From the NCBI RefSeq assembly GCF_902506145.1, contig NZ_LR733519.1, forward strand, positions 1,834,314 to 1,898,313: a stretch of 64,000 nucleotides of DNA. The letters are read 5' to 3'. A program made the translations under genes and the position numbers. Positions 36,464-45,370 of the stretch are shown here, piece after piece; the first letter of the stretch is position 1, and every line of letters starts with the position of its first letter. The stretch is from Burkholderia sp. 8Y. GTDB lineage: Bacteria; Pseudomonadota; Gammaproteobacteria; Burkholderiales; Burkholderiaceae. The notes beneath the pieces are model-generated. The model was not told the origin of the DNA, did no database searches, and saw nothing but the letters and a program-made list of their open reading frames with translations.

Positions 36464-37870
36464 GTGATAGACTCGCCTCGCGCAACGCCGGCGAAGAACT
36501 CCACGCCGCACTTCTTCATCGCAACGGGAACCGATCAATTGCCGTTCAAGCTGCCGACCACCGCCACCGCTCCGTTCTGTCCATCGGAAGTCAAGGGCTC
36601 GGTCGTCGTCGCGCCGGGTACGCCGCTCTGGAAAAAGCTGCTGCAATTCGCGGGGCCTGGACTGCTCATCTCCATCGGCTACATGGACCCCGGCAATTGG
36701 GCGACCGACATTGAAGCGGGCTCGCGCTATGGCTATGGTTTGTTATTCGTCGTCGTGTTGTCGAGTATCGCGGCGATGGTGCTGCAATGCCTGTCGATGC
36801 GCCTTGGCATCGTCACGGGCCGCGACCTCGCGCAGTTATCGCGCGAGCGTTATGCGAAGCCCATCGCTAATGCGCAGTGGATGCTCGCGGAGTTGTCGAT
36901 CATCGCGTGCGATCTCGCCGAAGTGCTCGGCGGCGCACTGGCCTTTCATCTGCTTTTCGGCTGCTCGCTGATGTGGGGCGTGATCTTCACGGCGTTCGAC
37001 ACGCTCATCGTGCTGGGGCTGAAGGGCAAGAACTTCCGCGATCTCGAAGCGATCATGCTTGGACTCATCGCGACCATCGGCGTGGGATACATCGTGGAGT
37101 TGGCGCTCGTCAAACCGCACTGGCCGTCCGTCGCGGCGGGACTCGTGCCTTCGTTCAGCGTGCTGTCCGAGCGCGAACCGCTCTATCTCGCCATCGGAAT
37201 TCTCGGCGCAACCGTGATGCCGCATAACCTGTATCTGCATTCGTCCATCGTGCAGACGCGCGTCATCAGCCGCGAGCACAAAGACCTTGCGTCGTCGATC
37301 CGGCTTTCGCGGCTCGATACCATCGCGTCTTTGGTGCTTGCGCTTCTGATCAACGCCGCGATTCTGATTCTCGCGGCTTCCGCGTTTCATGCGACCGGCC
37401 ACACGCAAGTGACTGAAATCGAAGACGCGTACAAGCTGCTTGCGCCCATCGTCGGTAGCGGGCTTGCCGCGATTCTGTTCGCCGTGACGCTGTTCGCTTC
37501 CGGTCAGAGCTCGACCTTCACGGGGACCATTGCAGGGCAGGTCATCATGGAAGGCTTTCTGCGGCTGAAGATTCCGTGTTATCAGCGGCGCTTCATCACG
37601 CGGGCGCTTGCACTCGTGCCCGCGCTGATCGGTGTCTATGTGATGGGCAACGGCGCGGTCGGCAAGCTGCTTGTCGCAAGCCAGGTCGTGTTGAGCCTGC
37701 AATTGCCGTTCGCGCTGTATCCGCTGATCCGCATGACGAGCGATCGCGCGCTCATGGGCAGCTTCGGGAACGCCGCGCATACGAAGGTCATCGCGTGGCT
37801 GCTGTTCGTCGTGATCAGCGCCGCGAACATCTGGCTCGTCGTGCAGACCGCGACGGAATGGTTCGCGTAA
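36464..37870 (+). CDS. mntH: Nramp-family Mn2+/divalent metal transporter
   Basis: The 468-residue protein has 11 predicted membrane helices with the Nramp signatures GYMDPGNWATDIEAGS (helix 1, metal-binding DPGN) and LGATVMPHNLYLHSSIVQTR (helix 6, MPHN). It imports Mn2+ (or Fe2+) with protons. The start at GTG 36464 is a best guess, since no ATG occurs before the first helix and no strong ribosome site is visible. The N-terminal 55 residues are polar. It converges with motB, and a perfect hairpin covers its stop codon. Confidence 0.9.
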   Translation: MIDSPRATPAKNSTPHFFIATGTDQLPFKLPTTATAPFCPSEVKGSVVVAPGTPLWKKLLQFAGPGLLISIGYMDPGNWATDIEAGSRYGYGLLFVVVLSSIAAMVLQCLSMRLGIVTGRDLAQLSRERYAKPIANAQWMLAELSIIACDLAEVLGGALAFHLLFGCSLMWGVIFTAFDTLIVLGLKGKNFRDLEAIMLGLIATIGVGYIVELALVKPHWPSVAAGLVPSFSVLSEREPLYLAIGILGATVMPHNLYLHSSIVQTRVISREHKDLASSIRLSRLDTIASLVLALLINAAILILAASAFHATGHTQVTEIEDAYKLLAPIVGSGLAAILFAVTLFASGQSSTFTGTIAGQVIMEGFLRLKIPCYQRRFITRALALVPALIGVYVMGNGAVGKLLVASQVVLSLQLPFALYPLIRMTSDRALMGSFGNAAHTKVIAWLLFVVISAANIWLVVQTATEWFA

Positions 37871-37890
37871 GCGCCACGGCTTACGCGAAC
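37861..37890. terminator. 12-bp perfect hairpin at the mntH/motB junction
   Basis: GTTCGCGTAAGC (37861-37872) pairs perfectly with GCTTACGCGAAC (37879-37890) around a 6-nt loop. It includes the mntH stop codon and ends 3 bp before the motB stop, so it can serve both convergent genes. T-runs are weak. Confidence 0.6.
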
Positions 37891-37893
37891 CGC

Positions 37894-38877
37894 TTACTTG
37901 ACGACTGCGACCGGCGTATTCGATCTCGCCGCGACAGCAGCGGGAACCGCGGCGTCGGCGGGCAGCGCCTGATCGACCGTCGTGCGTCCGCCATCGCGGA
38001 AGAACGCGAGTTCCGCCGCCTTGTTCAGCACCAGGATGCTGATACGCCGGTTCGTCGGCTCGTCGATGACGTCCTTGTTGAGCGGCAGGACGTCGGCCAG
38101 GCCGCGCACTTGCAGCACCTTGCCTTCGTTCATGCCGCCTGCGACCAGCGCGCGCCGTGCCGCGTTCGCACGCTCGCCCGACAGCTCCCAGTTCGAATAG
38201 CCTTTCTGATTGCCGGAGTAGGGCACGGCATCCGTATGGCCCGCAATCGACACGCGATTGTCCACGTCGTTGAGCGATGCACCGATGTTCGACAGAATCG
38301 TCGTCACGTAGCCTTCGAGCTTCGAGCTGCCCGTCGCGAACATCGGGCGCTTGAGCGAATCGACGATCTCGATACGCAAGCCTTCGCTCGTGATCGCTAT
38401 GCGAATCTGATCCTTGAACGCGCGCAAGGCGGGCGTGTTCTCGATCAGCGCGGTCAGCTTCTGCTTCAGTTGTTGCAGGCGCTGCATGTCGTCGGCCGCG
38501 ACGGCCGCGCGCGCGATGGAAGGCGGCACGGGTTGCGTCTGGCTCTTGTTGGCTTCGCCCGGACGCGAGCTCGACAAATCCTTGCCGCCGCCGTTGATGA
38601 CGCTCGTGTGCGCGGACGCGCCGCCTTCATTGCCGAATAGCGCGGAAAGCGGCGTGTTGAAGTATTGCTCGATGCCTTCCTTGTCGTACTTCGACGTGGA
38701 GCCGAGCAGCCACATCAAGAGGAAGAACGCCATCATCGCGGTCACGAAGTCCGCATACGCGATCTTCCACGCGCCGCCATGATGGCCGCCGTGGCCGCCG
38801 CCCTTCTTCTTGCGACGCACGACGATAGTGGGCGCGAGCACGGATTGCAACGGGTCGCGCGACGGTCTCTCAGCCAT
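37894..38877 (-). CDS. motB: flagellar motor stator protein MotB
   Basis: The 327-residue protein has a polar N-terminus with His/Gly-rich KKKGGGHGGHHGGAWKIAYADFVTAMMAFFLLMWL; the Asp in YADFVTAMMAFF is the proton-binding residue of the single membrane helix. A plug/linker follows, then an OmpA-like peptidoglycan-binding domain (about 150-280, GHTDAVPY and NWELSGERANAARRAL). It anchors the stator. It lies 33 bp after motA. Confidence 0.93.
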   Translation of the reverse strand: MAERPSRDPLQSVLAPTIVVRRKKKGGGHGGHHGGAWKIAYADFVTAMMAFFLLMWLLGSTSKYDKEGIEQYFNTPLSALFGNEGGASAHTSVINGGGKDLSSSRPGEANKSQTQPVPPSIARAAVAADDMQRLQQLKQKLTALIENTPALRAFKDQIRIAITSEGLRIEIVDSLKRPMFATGSSKLEGYVTTILSNIGASLNDVDNRVSIAGHTDAVPYSGNQKGYSNWELSGERANAARRALVAGGMNEGKVLQVRGLADVLPLNKDVIDEPTNRRISILVLNKAAELAFFRDGGRTTVDQALPADAAVPAAVAARSNTPVAVVK

Positions 38878-38910
38878 GAACGATGTTCCTTATGTCTTTG
38901 CGCAAGCGGG

Positions 38911-39780
38911 TCAGGCCGACTTCGGCGACTTGGTGGCGCGCACGGCGTCGTCCAGTTCCTTGAAGCTCGGACGGTCCGCGGTGAAGAGCACCTTGCGGCC
39001 GAACTCGACGGCGACCGTCGGCGCGTAGCCGTTCATCGAAGCGAGCAGCACGGACTTCACGCACTGAAACGGCTTGGCTTCGGCTGCGCCCTTTGCGTTG
39101 AGCAAGTCGGCGACCGGGCCGATGAAGCCGTACGCGAGCAGAATGCCGAGGAACGTGCCGACCAGCGCGCCCGCGATCATCTCGCCGAGCACAGCGGGCG
39201 CGGCGCCGACAGAGCCCATCGTATGCACCACGCCCATCACCGCGGCGACGATGCCGAACGCGGGCAAGCCATCGGCCATCTTCTGAATGGCGTTCGCGGC
39301 CACCGCGCTTTCCGAGTGATGCGTCTCGAGTTCCTCGTCCATCAAGTCCTGCAATTCAAGCGCGTTCACGTTGCCCGCCGACATCATGCGCAGATAATCG
39401 ACGATGAAGTCGAGCAGGTGATGATCCGCCATCACGTGTTCGTACTTCTGAAAGACGGGGCTGGACTCGGGCGCGTCGACGTCGGCTTCGAGCGCCATCA
39501 TTCCTTCCTTGCGGGCCTTTTGCAGCAGTTCGTAGAGCAGCGCGATCAGCGAGAGGTATTTCTCTTTGCTATACCCGCCACCTTTGAAGATCTTCGGCAG
39601 TGCCTGCAAGGTTTTCTTGAGCGTGGACGTCGGGTTCGACACGACGAACGCGCCGATGGCCGCGCCAAAAATACACAGCAACTCAAAAGGCTGAACGAGG
39701 GCCGCCAAATGACCGCCGACCCCCATGAAGCTCCCGATAACGGAGCCGATGACGACCACCCATCCGATAACGACAAACAT
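38911..39780 (-). CDS. motA: flagellar motor stator protein MotA
   Basis: The 289-residue protein has four membrane helices and the MotA features GVGGHLAALVQPFELLCIFGAAIGAF at the N-terminus, a large cytoplasmic loop (about 60-165), and the helix 3-4 pair (GLPAFGIVAAVMGVVHTMG, LVGTFLGILLAYGFIGP). I chose ATG 39780 (GGAG 6 nt upstream) instead of the longer in-frame extension. With MotB it forms the proton-driven stator. No flhDC or che genes flank the pair. Confidence 0.93.
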   Translation of the reverse strand: MFVVIGWVVVIGSVIGSFMGVGGHLAALVQPFELLCIFGAAIGAFVVSNPTSTLKKTLQALPKIFKGGGYSKEKYLSLIALLYELLQKARKEGMMALEADVDAPESSPVFQKYEHVMADHHLLDFIVDYLRMMSAGNVNALELQDLMDEELETHHSESAVAANAIQKMADGLPAFGIVAAVMGVVHTMGSVGAAPAVLGEMIAGALVGTFLGILLAYGFIGPVADLLNAKGAAEAKPFQCVKSVLLASMNGYAPTVAVEFGRKVLFTADRPSFKELDDAVRATKSPKSA

Positions 39781-40015
39781 GATTTCTCCGCAAATGTCCG
39801 GGCGTTGCGAGCCGTGCGCGCTCGTCAACGAAACACGCACGGCTCGCAATGCATTGTCTGCATGCTGCTGGGCTTTTTAACGGCGCGGTACACGCCGACA
39901 TTTAGGGTGGCTCACGCAAACATTTCAGCCCGCTATTGCGCGAGGTAAAAGTTACGCGCCTGCTTTACGTGGAAGGTAATGGATTGCTGCTACGCGCTTC
40001 GTCTAACATCGGCGC

Positions 40016-40852
40016 ATGGACACGACACTGACAGAAACCGCGCGGCGCGCGCCTGACATCACGCCTGCGACCGTCGGCGCACTGCTGCGCGAATGGCGTC
40101 AGCGCCGGCGCATGAGTCAGCTCGATCTCGCTTGTATAGCGGACGTTTCGACGCGGCACTTGAGCTTTGTCGAATCGGGGCGCTCGGTGCCGAGCCGCGA
40201 CATGCTGATCCGCCTGGCCGAGCAGTTGCAGGTGCCCTTGCGCGAGCGCAACGCGCTCTTTCTCGCGGCGGGCTATGCGCCGCTGTATCGCGAGCGCGCG
40301 CTCGCCGACCCGCAGCTCGAATCCGCGCGGCGCGCGGTGGAACTCGTGCTGAAGGGCCACGAGCCGTATCCGGCGCTGGCGGTGGATCGCCACTGGACGA
40401 TGATCGCGGCGAACGCGGCGCTGCAACCGCTCGTCGCATCGGCGGATGCGTCGCTGCTTGCGCCGCCGGTCAACGTGCTGCGCCTGTCGATGCATCCGCG
40501 AGGGCTCGCGAGCGTCATCGAGAACTGGCACGCGTGGCGCGCGCATCTGCTGGCGCGTCTGCGTCGCCAGATCGACGTGTCCGGCGATGCAACGCTCATC
40601 GCGCTGCTCGACGAACTCGCGGATTATCCCGCGCCGCCGCACGCCGGAAGCGCCGAGCGCGGCGAGACCGATCCCGTGCTCGTGCCGCTGCGCTTGCGCA
40701 CCGGGCTCGGCGTGCTGTCGCTCTTTAGCACGACCACGGTGTTCGGCACGCCGGTCGACATCACGCTGTCCGAACTCGCCATCGAAGCGTTTTTCCCCGC
40801 CGACGACGCCACCGCGCGCATACTGCATCAGGCGCGCGACGTGCGTGGCTGA
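40016..40852 (+). CDS. XRE-family regulator with MmyB-like ligand domain
   Basis: The 278-residue protein has an N-terminal helix-turn-helix (about 20-80; LREWRQRRRMSQLDLACIADVSTRHLSFVESGR) and a C-terminal MmyB-like PAS-type domain (about 100-270; YPALAVDRHWTMIAANAAL, PPVNVLRLSMHPRGLA). Such regulators in Actinobacteria and Burkholderia often bind fatty acids or other small hydrophobic ligands and act on a neighbouring gene. Divergent neighbours here are motA (236 bp upstream). No dehydrogenase or oxidoreductase target is adjacent. Confidence 0.9.
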   Translation: MDTTLTETARRAPDITPATVGALLREWRQRRRMSQLDLACIADVSTRHLSFVESGRSVPSRDMLIRLAEQLQVPLRERNALFLAAGYAPLYRERALADPQLESARRAVELVLKGHEPYPALAVDRHWTMIAANAALQPLVASADASLLAPPVNVLRLSMHPRGLASVIENWHAWRAHLLARLRRQIDVSGDATLIALLDELADYPAPPHAGSAERGETDPVLVPLRLRTGLGVLSLFSTTTVFGTPVDITLSELAIEAFFPADDATARILHQARDVRG

Positions 40853-40976
40853 TACCGGCGCGCGGAACCTGCCGCTGCCGCGCGAATCAATGAAGAAGGG
40901 AGCGGCGCACGCGACCCCGTGCGCTTCGTGTCGGTGCGCTTGCGTCAGTTTTGTTCAACCAACGCAGAAGGCAGCC

Positions 40977-41249
40977 ATGATTCAGACATTCGAACAAGTG
41001 ATCGGCGGCGAGCGCATGCAGTTTTGCGCGAGCATCGCGGAAGGCGGCGGGCCGCAGCGCGTCATCATCAGCCGGGCGGATTCGGCGGAATCGCTCGTGA
41101 TCGTCGAGGCCGATGGCATCATCGGCACGATCCGGGCGGAAGTGGAAGCGCCGGACACATTCGTCGCGGACGCCGTGCGCAAGGCGCAGCAGGAAGCGTT
41201 GATCGAGCGGGCGCTCGAAACCGGCGTCGTGCAGACGACGAGCCTTTAG
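40977..41249 (+). CDS. small conserved-looking hypothetical protein
   Basis: The 90-residue acidic protein (MIQTFEQVIGGERMQFCAS, then VIISRADSAESLVIVEADG) has an alternating beta pattern followed by a C-terminal helix (DAVRKAQQEALIERALET). There is no signal or membrane segment. AGAAGG lies before ATG 40977. It follows the XRE gene by 124 bp and ends 15 bp before a strong hairpin. I do not recognise the family. Confidence 0.65.
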   Translation: MIQTFEQVIGGERMQFCASIAEGGGPQRVIISRADSAESLVIVEADGIIGTIRAEVEAPDTFVADAVRKAQQEALIERALETGVVQTTSL

Positions 41250-41264
41250 CTTTCTTTCATAGCG

Positions 41265-41296
41265 ATGCCCGCGCGCCCGGGAGGCCGCGCGGGCAT
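41265..41296. terminator. 11-bp-stem terminator
   Basis: ATGCCCGCGCG (41265-41275) and CGCGCGGGCAT (41286-41296) form a perfect 11-bp stem with a 10-nt loop, followed by TTTG on the plus strand. It lies between the 90-residue protein gene and the convergent Pro/Asp-rich gene. Confidence 0.7.
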
Positions 41297-41322
41297 TTGC
41301 GTCATACGTGCATCGGATAGGT

Positions 41323-41490
41323 CTACAAACGCGGTTCGCCGTTCTTCGGGTCGGCCGGAACCAGCGGCGTCGCCGAATCGGGGCCGTCCGGCATGTCCGG
41401 ATCGTCGGGATTCGGCGCGGCGTCCGGATCGAGCAACTTGTCCGGGTCCGGTTCGACGGTTTCCTCGGGGGCGTGTGACATATTCGACAT
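41323..41490 (-). CDS. 55-residue Pro/Asp-rich protein
   Basis: The product (MSNMSHAPEETVEPDPDKLL, then DPDAAPNPDDPDMPDGPDSA and TPLVPADPKNGEPRL) is almost all Pro, Asp, Ala and Glu, so it is acidic and disordered. ATG 41490 is preceded by AGGAGA with a proper 9-nt spacing, which is the reason for calling it. Function is unknown. Confidence 0.55.
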   Translation of the reverse strand: MSNMSHAPEETVEPDPDKLLDPDAAPNPDDPDMPDGPDSATPLVPADPKNGEPRL

Positions 41491-41563
41491 GATGCGTCTC
41501 TCCTGAAGGTGGCTTCGCCCAGTTCGCAACCTGCGTTCCCGGCTTCGACACGCGGTCACACCG

Positions 41564-42997
41564 TTACTCTGCCGCGCGTCGCGCTCGCTGCGTGGCGTCC
41601 GCGCCCTCCGGCGCCGCCCTCTTTCTCACGCCGCGCGCGACCATCGCCGCGCACGCCAATATCGCCGCCGAAATTGCCGCCGACCAGCGCACGGCATCGA
41701 CAATCTGCGCCGATGCCGCGCTTGCGCCGTGGCCCGCGAACGCGCCGAACGCGGCCACGCCGATCGCGCCGGCAGCTTGCCGAGCCGTGTTCAGCACCGC
41801 GGACGCCGTGCCCGCGCGCCGCTGGCCGACCGTGCCGAGCAGCGCGGTCGTCATCGCGGGGACGGCCACGCCCATGCCGGACGGGATCAGCAGGAACGGA
41901 AGCAGCAGAACGAGCGTCGGCGTGTGAGCATCGACGAATACGAGCGCCGCGAAGCCGGCGGCGTCGAGCAGCGCGCCCGCGATCATCGGGCCGCGCGAAC
42001 CGAAGCGCGCCACGACGGGACCGCTCGCGAGGTTCGAGACGAGAAAGCCGCCCGTGAGCGGCAGAAATGCGAGCCCGGTCTGCAAAGGCGTGCGGCCGAG
42101 CACGCGCTGCAAATAAAGACTGAGCACGAACACGATTCCATAGTAGGTGAAGTTCACGCCGATGCCGAACAGCACCGCCGCGCTGAACGTGCGCTCGCCG
42201 AGAAGCGCCAGCGGCAGCATCGGCGCGCGGCTTTTTCGTTCGACCGCGATGAACGAGCCCGCCGCCGCCAGCGCGATCACAAACGCGCCGATCACGAACG
42301 GATGCAGCAGCCCGAGCGGCCGCGCTTCGATGACCGCGCCGACCAGCGTCGTCAGCGCCACGATGGCGAGCGCCTGTCCGCTCAGGTCGATGCCGTCGCC
42401 GCGCCCGTGCGATGGCGTCTTCTCGACCCACACGAGCGTCGCCGCGATGCCGGCCGCGCAAATCGGCAGATTCACCCAGAAGATGCTGCGCCAGCCGAAC
42501 GCCGCGATCAGCAGTCCGCCGACGATTGGCCCCGCCGCGATCGACACCGCGCCCGCCGCCGTCCACAAGCCGACGGCGCGCGCCCGCACGCGCGGGTCGT
42601 GGCCGCACGCGGCGTTCAGCAGCGCGAGCGAATTCGGCAGCATCGCCGCCGCGCCGACGCCCTGACATGCCCGTGCCGCGATGAGCTGCGCCACGTCGCG
42701 CGAAAAGGCGCAGGCGAGCGACGCGAGCGCGAACAGAGCAAGGCCGCCGACGAAGAGACGCCGCGCGCCGAGCCGGTCGCCGAGCGATCCGGCGGACAGC
42801 ATGAGCGCGGCAAACGCGAGCGCGTAGGCGTCCACGGTCCATTGCAGGCTCGCGACGCTCGCGCCGAGATCGTGTCCGATGCTCGCCAGCGCGACGTTGA
42901 CGATCGAGACATCGAGTTGCGACACGACGAAGCCGACGCTCGTCGCCGCGACGACGCATATCTGGCGGGAAGAGAGTGTGGACTTCATGCCGCTCAT
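41564..42997 (-). CDS. MFS multidrug transporter, DHA2 (EmrB/QacA) family
   Basis: The 477-residue protein has 14 predicted helices. Signatures are LDVSIVNVALASIGHDLGAS in helix 1 (motif D1 of DHA2), GSLGDRLGARRLFVGGL (motif A), and motif C-like GLWTAAGAVSIAAGPIVGGLLIAAFGWRSIFWVNLP. Two starts are possible, ATG 42997 and ATG 42988; neither has a strong ribosome site and I kept the longer. It probably exports drugs or metabolites by proton antiport. Confidence 0.88.
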   Translation of the reverse strand: MSGMKSTLSSRQICVVAATSVGFVVSQLDVSIVNVALASIGHDLGASVASLQWTVDAYALAFAALMLSAGSLGDRLGARRLFVGGLALFALASLACAFSRDVAQLIAARACQGVGAAAMLPNSLALLNAACGHDPRVRARAVGLWTAAGAVSIAAGPIVGGLLIAAFGWRSIFWVNLPICAAGIAATLVWVEKTPSHGRGDGIDLSGQALAIVALTTLVGAVIEARPLGLLHPFVIGAFVIALAAAGSFIAVERKSRAPMLPLALLGERTFSAAVLFGIGVNFTYYGIVFVLSLYLQRVLGRTPLQTGLAFLPLTGGFLVSNLASGPVVARFGSRGPMIAGALLDAAGFAALVFVDAHTPTLVLLLPFLLIPSGMGVAVPAMTTALLGTVGQRRAGTASAVLNTARQAAGAIGVAAFGAFAGHGASAASAQIVDAVRWSAAISAAILACAAMVARGVRKRAAPEGADATQRARRAAE

Positions 42998-43044
42998 CGT
43001 AGGCGCATGCCGCGCGCGATGTTTCGGCATCGCCTGAAATGAAA

Positions 43045-43071
43045 ATGGCGCACCGCCGGAGCGTGCGCCAT
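43045..43071 (-). terminator. intrinsic terminator after the MHS-type transporter gene
   Basis: On the minus strand, ATGGCGCAC (43071-43063 region) and GTGCGCCAT (43053-43045 region) pair as a 9-bp perfect stem with a 9-nt loop and are followed by TTTTCATTTC. It lies 40 bp after the stop at 43111. Confidence 0.7.
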
Positions 43072-43110
43072 GACTCGTCAGGACTCGCCAGGACGAAGTG
43101 GTTTCCGGCT

Positions 43111-44403
43111 TCAGCGCGCGTCCTTGATGAAAAGCGCAGTCACCGCGCCGACGACGCACAGCGCGCCGACGTACAGCGCGGGCGCGGTCGGGCTCGACTT
43201 CATCATCAGCGAGACGACGATCGGCGTGAGCCCGCCGAACACCGCGTACGCGACGTTGTACGAAAACGAGATGCCCGAGAAGCGCACGGCGGGCGGAAAC
43301 GACTTGACCATCACGAACGGAATCGCGCCGATCACGCCGACGGTCAGGCCCGTGAACGCGTACCACGGCAGCAGCATCGAGGCATCGGCGGCGACTTGCT
43401 GGAACAGCGCGTAGTACGAGCCCGCCAGCAAGAACGCGCCGATGAAGAGCGTCTTGCCCGCGCCGATGCGCCCCGCAATCGTGCCCGCCAGCACGCAGCC
43501 GACCGTGAGGCAGAGCGTCGCGGCGCAGTTCGCGATCAGCACCGTCGCCGGCGCGATATGGAACTGCTTTTGCAGCAGCGTCGGCGTCATTAGGATCACG
43601 ACGACGATCGCGGCGGAGAGCATCCACGTGAGCAGCATCGACACGATGACCGCGCGGCCGTGGTCGCGCAGCACGGCCTTCAGCGGGAGTTCTGCCGCGA
43701 GCGACTTGCGCTTCTGGAGTTCGGCGAAGACCGGCGTTTCATGCAGCCAGCGGCGCAGATAGACGGAGCAGAGCCCGAACAGGCCGCCGAGCAGAAACGG
43801 CAAACGCCACGCGAAGCCGGCGACCTCGACCGGAGAAAAGGTCTTGTTGATGGCCGTGGCGATCAGCGAGCCGAGCAGAATGCCCGCCGTCAGGCCCGCC
43901 GTGAGCGTGCCGCACGCATAGCCGATGTGACGGCCCGGCACGTGTTCCGAGACGAACACCCACGCGCCCGGCACCTCGCCGCCGACCGCCGCGCCTTGCA
44001 TCACGCGAAAAACGAGCAGCAGGACCGGCGCCATCAGACCGATGGACGCATACGTGGGCAAGAGGCCCATCAGGAGCGTCGGCACGGACATCAGCAGGAC
44101 GGAAAGCGTGAACATGCGTTTGCGTCCGAGCAGATCGCCGAAATGCGCCATCACGATTCCGCCGAGCGGCCGCGCCAGATAACCGGCGGCGAAGATGCCG
44201 AAAGTCTGCAATTGCCGCAGCCAGTCAGGAATGCTCGCCGGAAAGAACAGTTGGCCGATGACCGGCGCAAAGAACACGAAGATGATGAAGTCGTAGAACT
44301 CCAGCGCGCCGCCCAGCGCGGCGAGCGCGAGCGTCTTGTAATCGCCGCGCGTGAGGGCGCGGCCGGCGGCGTGCGACGCGCCGTCGAAAGGTGTTGCCTG
44401 CAT
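43111..44403 (-). CDS. MFS transporter, metabolite:H+ symporter family
   Basis: The 430-residue protein has 12 helices and the MHS (ProP/KgtP/CitA) pattern: LALAALGGALEFYDFIIFVFFAPVIGQLFF in helix 1, RPLGGIVMAHFGDLLGRKRMFTLSVLLM for motif A, and EVPGAWVFVSEHVPGRHIG. The substrate is likely an organic acid, betaine or related solute and is undetermined. ATG 44403 begins the conserved part; an upstream in-frame ATG at 44454 cannot be excluded. The 488 bp upstream (44404-44891) hold no gene that I can support. Confidence 0.87.
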   Translation of the reverse strand: MQATPFDGASHAAGRALTRGDYKTLALAALGGALEFYDFIIFVFFAPVIGQLFFPASIPDWLRQLQTFGIFAAGYLARPLGGIVMAHFGDLLGRKRMFTLSVLLMSVPTLLMGLLPTYASIGLMAPVLLLVFRVMQGAAVGGEVPGAWVFVSEHVPGRHIGYACGTLTAGLTAGILLGSLIATAINKTFSPVEVAGFAWRLPFLLGGLFGLCSVYLRRWLHETPVFAELQKRKSLAAELPLKAVLRDHGRAVIVSMLLTWMLSAAIVVVILMTPTLLQKQFHIAPATVLIANCAATLCLTVGCVLAGTIAGRIGAGKTLFIGAFLLAGSYYALFQQVAADASMLLPWYAFTGLTVGVIGAIPFVMVKSFPPAVRFSGISFSYNVAYAVFGGLTPIVVSLMMKSSPTAPALYVGALCVVGAVTALFIKDAR

Positions 44404-44891
44404 CGAATGAGAACCCGTAATGAGAAAAGCCACGCGTGCGATCGAGCGACGCATGGAAGTAGGCGATGCCCTGCGGGATGTCGGACGCGCCGGGTGAGCG
44501 CGAAACGGGAATGACTGCGGCGCGGCGCGAAGCCGGCGCGCGCCACCGCGCTGCGCATGCCGGCGGACAGCCGCGTCGCAGCTTGCTGTCACGCCGTCTC
44601 TGTAAGGCGGCGGAAGCGGGGACTTTCGGCTCGATGTAAGCCGAAGGCGGCATGTTACAGGATGTAAGTCGCCGCTACACAAAAATTAACATTCGATTGT
44701 CGCGCGCTCGCGCCACGGACCACGAACGGCGTTACATGCGTTGACATTTCGGACGAGTCCGATGGGAAAGGCTTGGCGCGCTGACCAGAATGCGTGCCTG
44801 TATTTGCCGTCTCTTTTTGTAACGAGACGCCCGGGGAGATGCCGCGAAGAGTGGCATCGGCCCAGTCCTCAGACTCATCAGGCTTGACACT

Positions 44892-45335
44892 ATGCGCGTC
44901 GCCGTTTTGCAGACCGACCCAAGTTATCGAAATCTCATTGCCGACGTCGTCAAACGACTCGGACACACCGTTGTCACATTCGGCGACGGTTTGCTGCTCT
45001 CGAAGGCGCTGTCGCGCTCGACAGTCGATCTTCTGATCCTCGACTGGAATTCGACGGGCCTCTGCGGCCTCGACCTTCTGAAATCCGTGCGCTCCAGCTT
45101 CGGCGAGCGCGTTCCGGTCATGTTCGCCACGGCGGACGGCGCGGAGCATAACGTCGTGTGCGCGCTGACGGCGGGCGCGGACGACTTCGTGATTTATCCC
45201 ATCCGCCCGGGCGAATTCGGCGCGCGTGTCGAAGCGTTGCTGCGCCGCGCGTATCCCGCGACGTCCAGCGCGTGCCTCGAAATCGGGCCGTATCGCTTCG
45301 ATTGCGACCGCCGGCCCGAAACCCTTGCTGAATAA
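44892..45335 (+). CDS. response regulator, apparently truncated by the prophage
   Basis: The 147-residue product is a receiver domain (Asp51 in LLILDWNSTGLCG as phosphoacceptor) followed by a short linker ending EIGPYRFDCDRRPETLAE and a stop. OmpR-type regulators continue from exactly this kind of linker (PYRFDxxRR) into a winged-helix domain of about 90 residues, which is missing. The integrase gene begins its end 36 bp further on, so integration probably removed the DNA-binding part. The receiver itself is odd: the conserved Lys of the KP motif is replaced (DDFVIYPIRP), and only one acidic residue is near the N-terminus. Confidence 0.75.
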   Translation: MRVAVLQTDPSYRNLIADVVKRLGHTVVTFGDGLLLSKALSRSTVDLLILDWNSTGLCGLDLLKSVRSSFGERVPVMFATADGAEHNVVCALTAGADDFVIYPIRPGEFGARVEALLRRAYPATSSACLEIGPYRFDCDRRPETLAE

Positions 45336-45351
45336 GGCGCGTTTGAAATTT

Positions 45352-45370
45352 GTTCAAAATTCGTTCAAAA
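45352..45370. repeat. two direct repeats next to int (possible arm-type sites)
   Basis: GTTCAAAA occurs at 45352-45359 and again at 45363-45370, 11 bp apart, between the truncated host gene and the end of int. Short direct repeats beside a tyrosine integrase gene are often integrase arm sites of attL. The core sequence cannot be fixed without the right end of the prophage. Confidence 0.35.

Noticed and set aside
44662..44700. GATGTAAG direct repeats upstream of the MHS transporter as a regulator array
   Set aside because: Only two copies with little shared flank; not enough to claim a binding site.
45336..45370. attL core inside a tRNA gene
   Set aside because: No tRNA or tRNA 3' end is present at the left prophage boundary; the neighbour is a protein gene.
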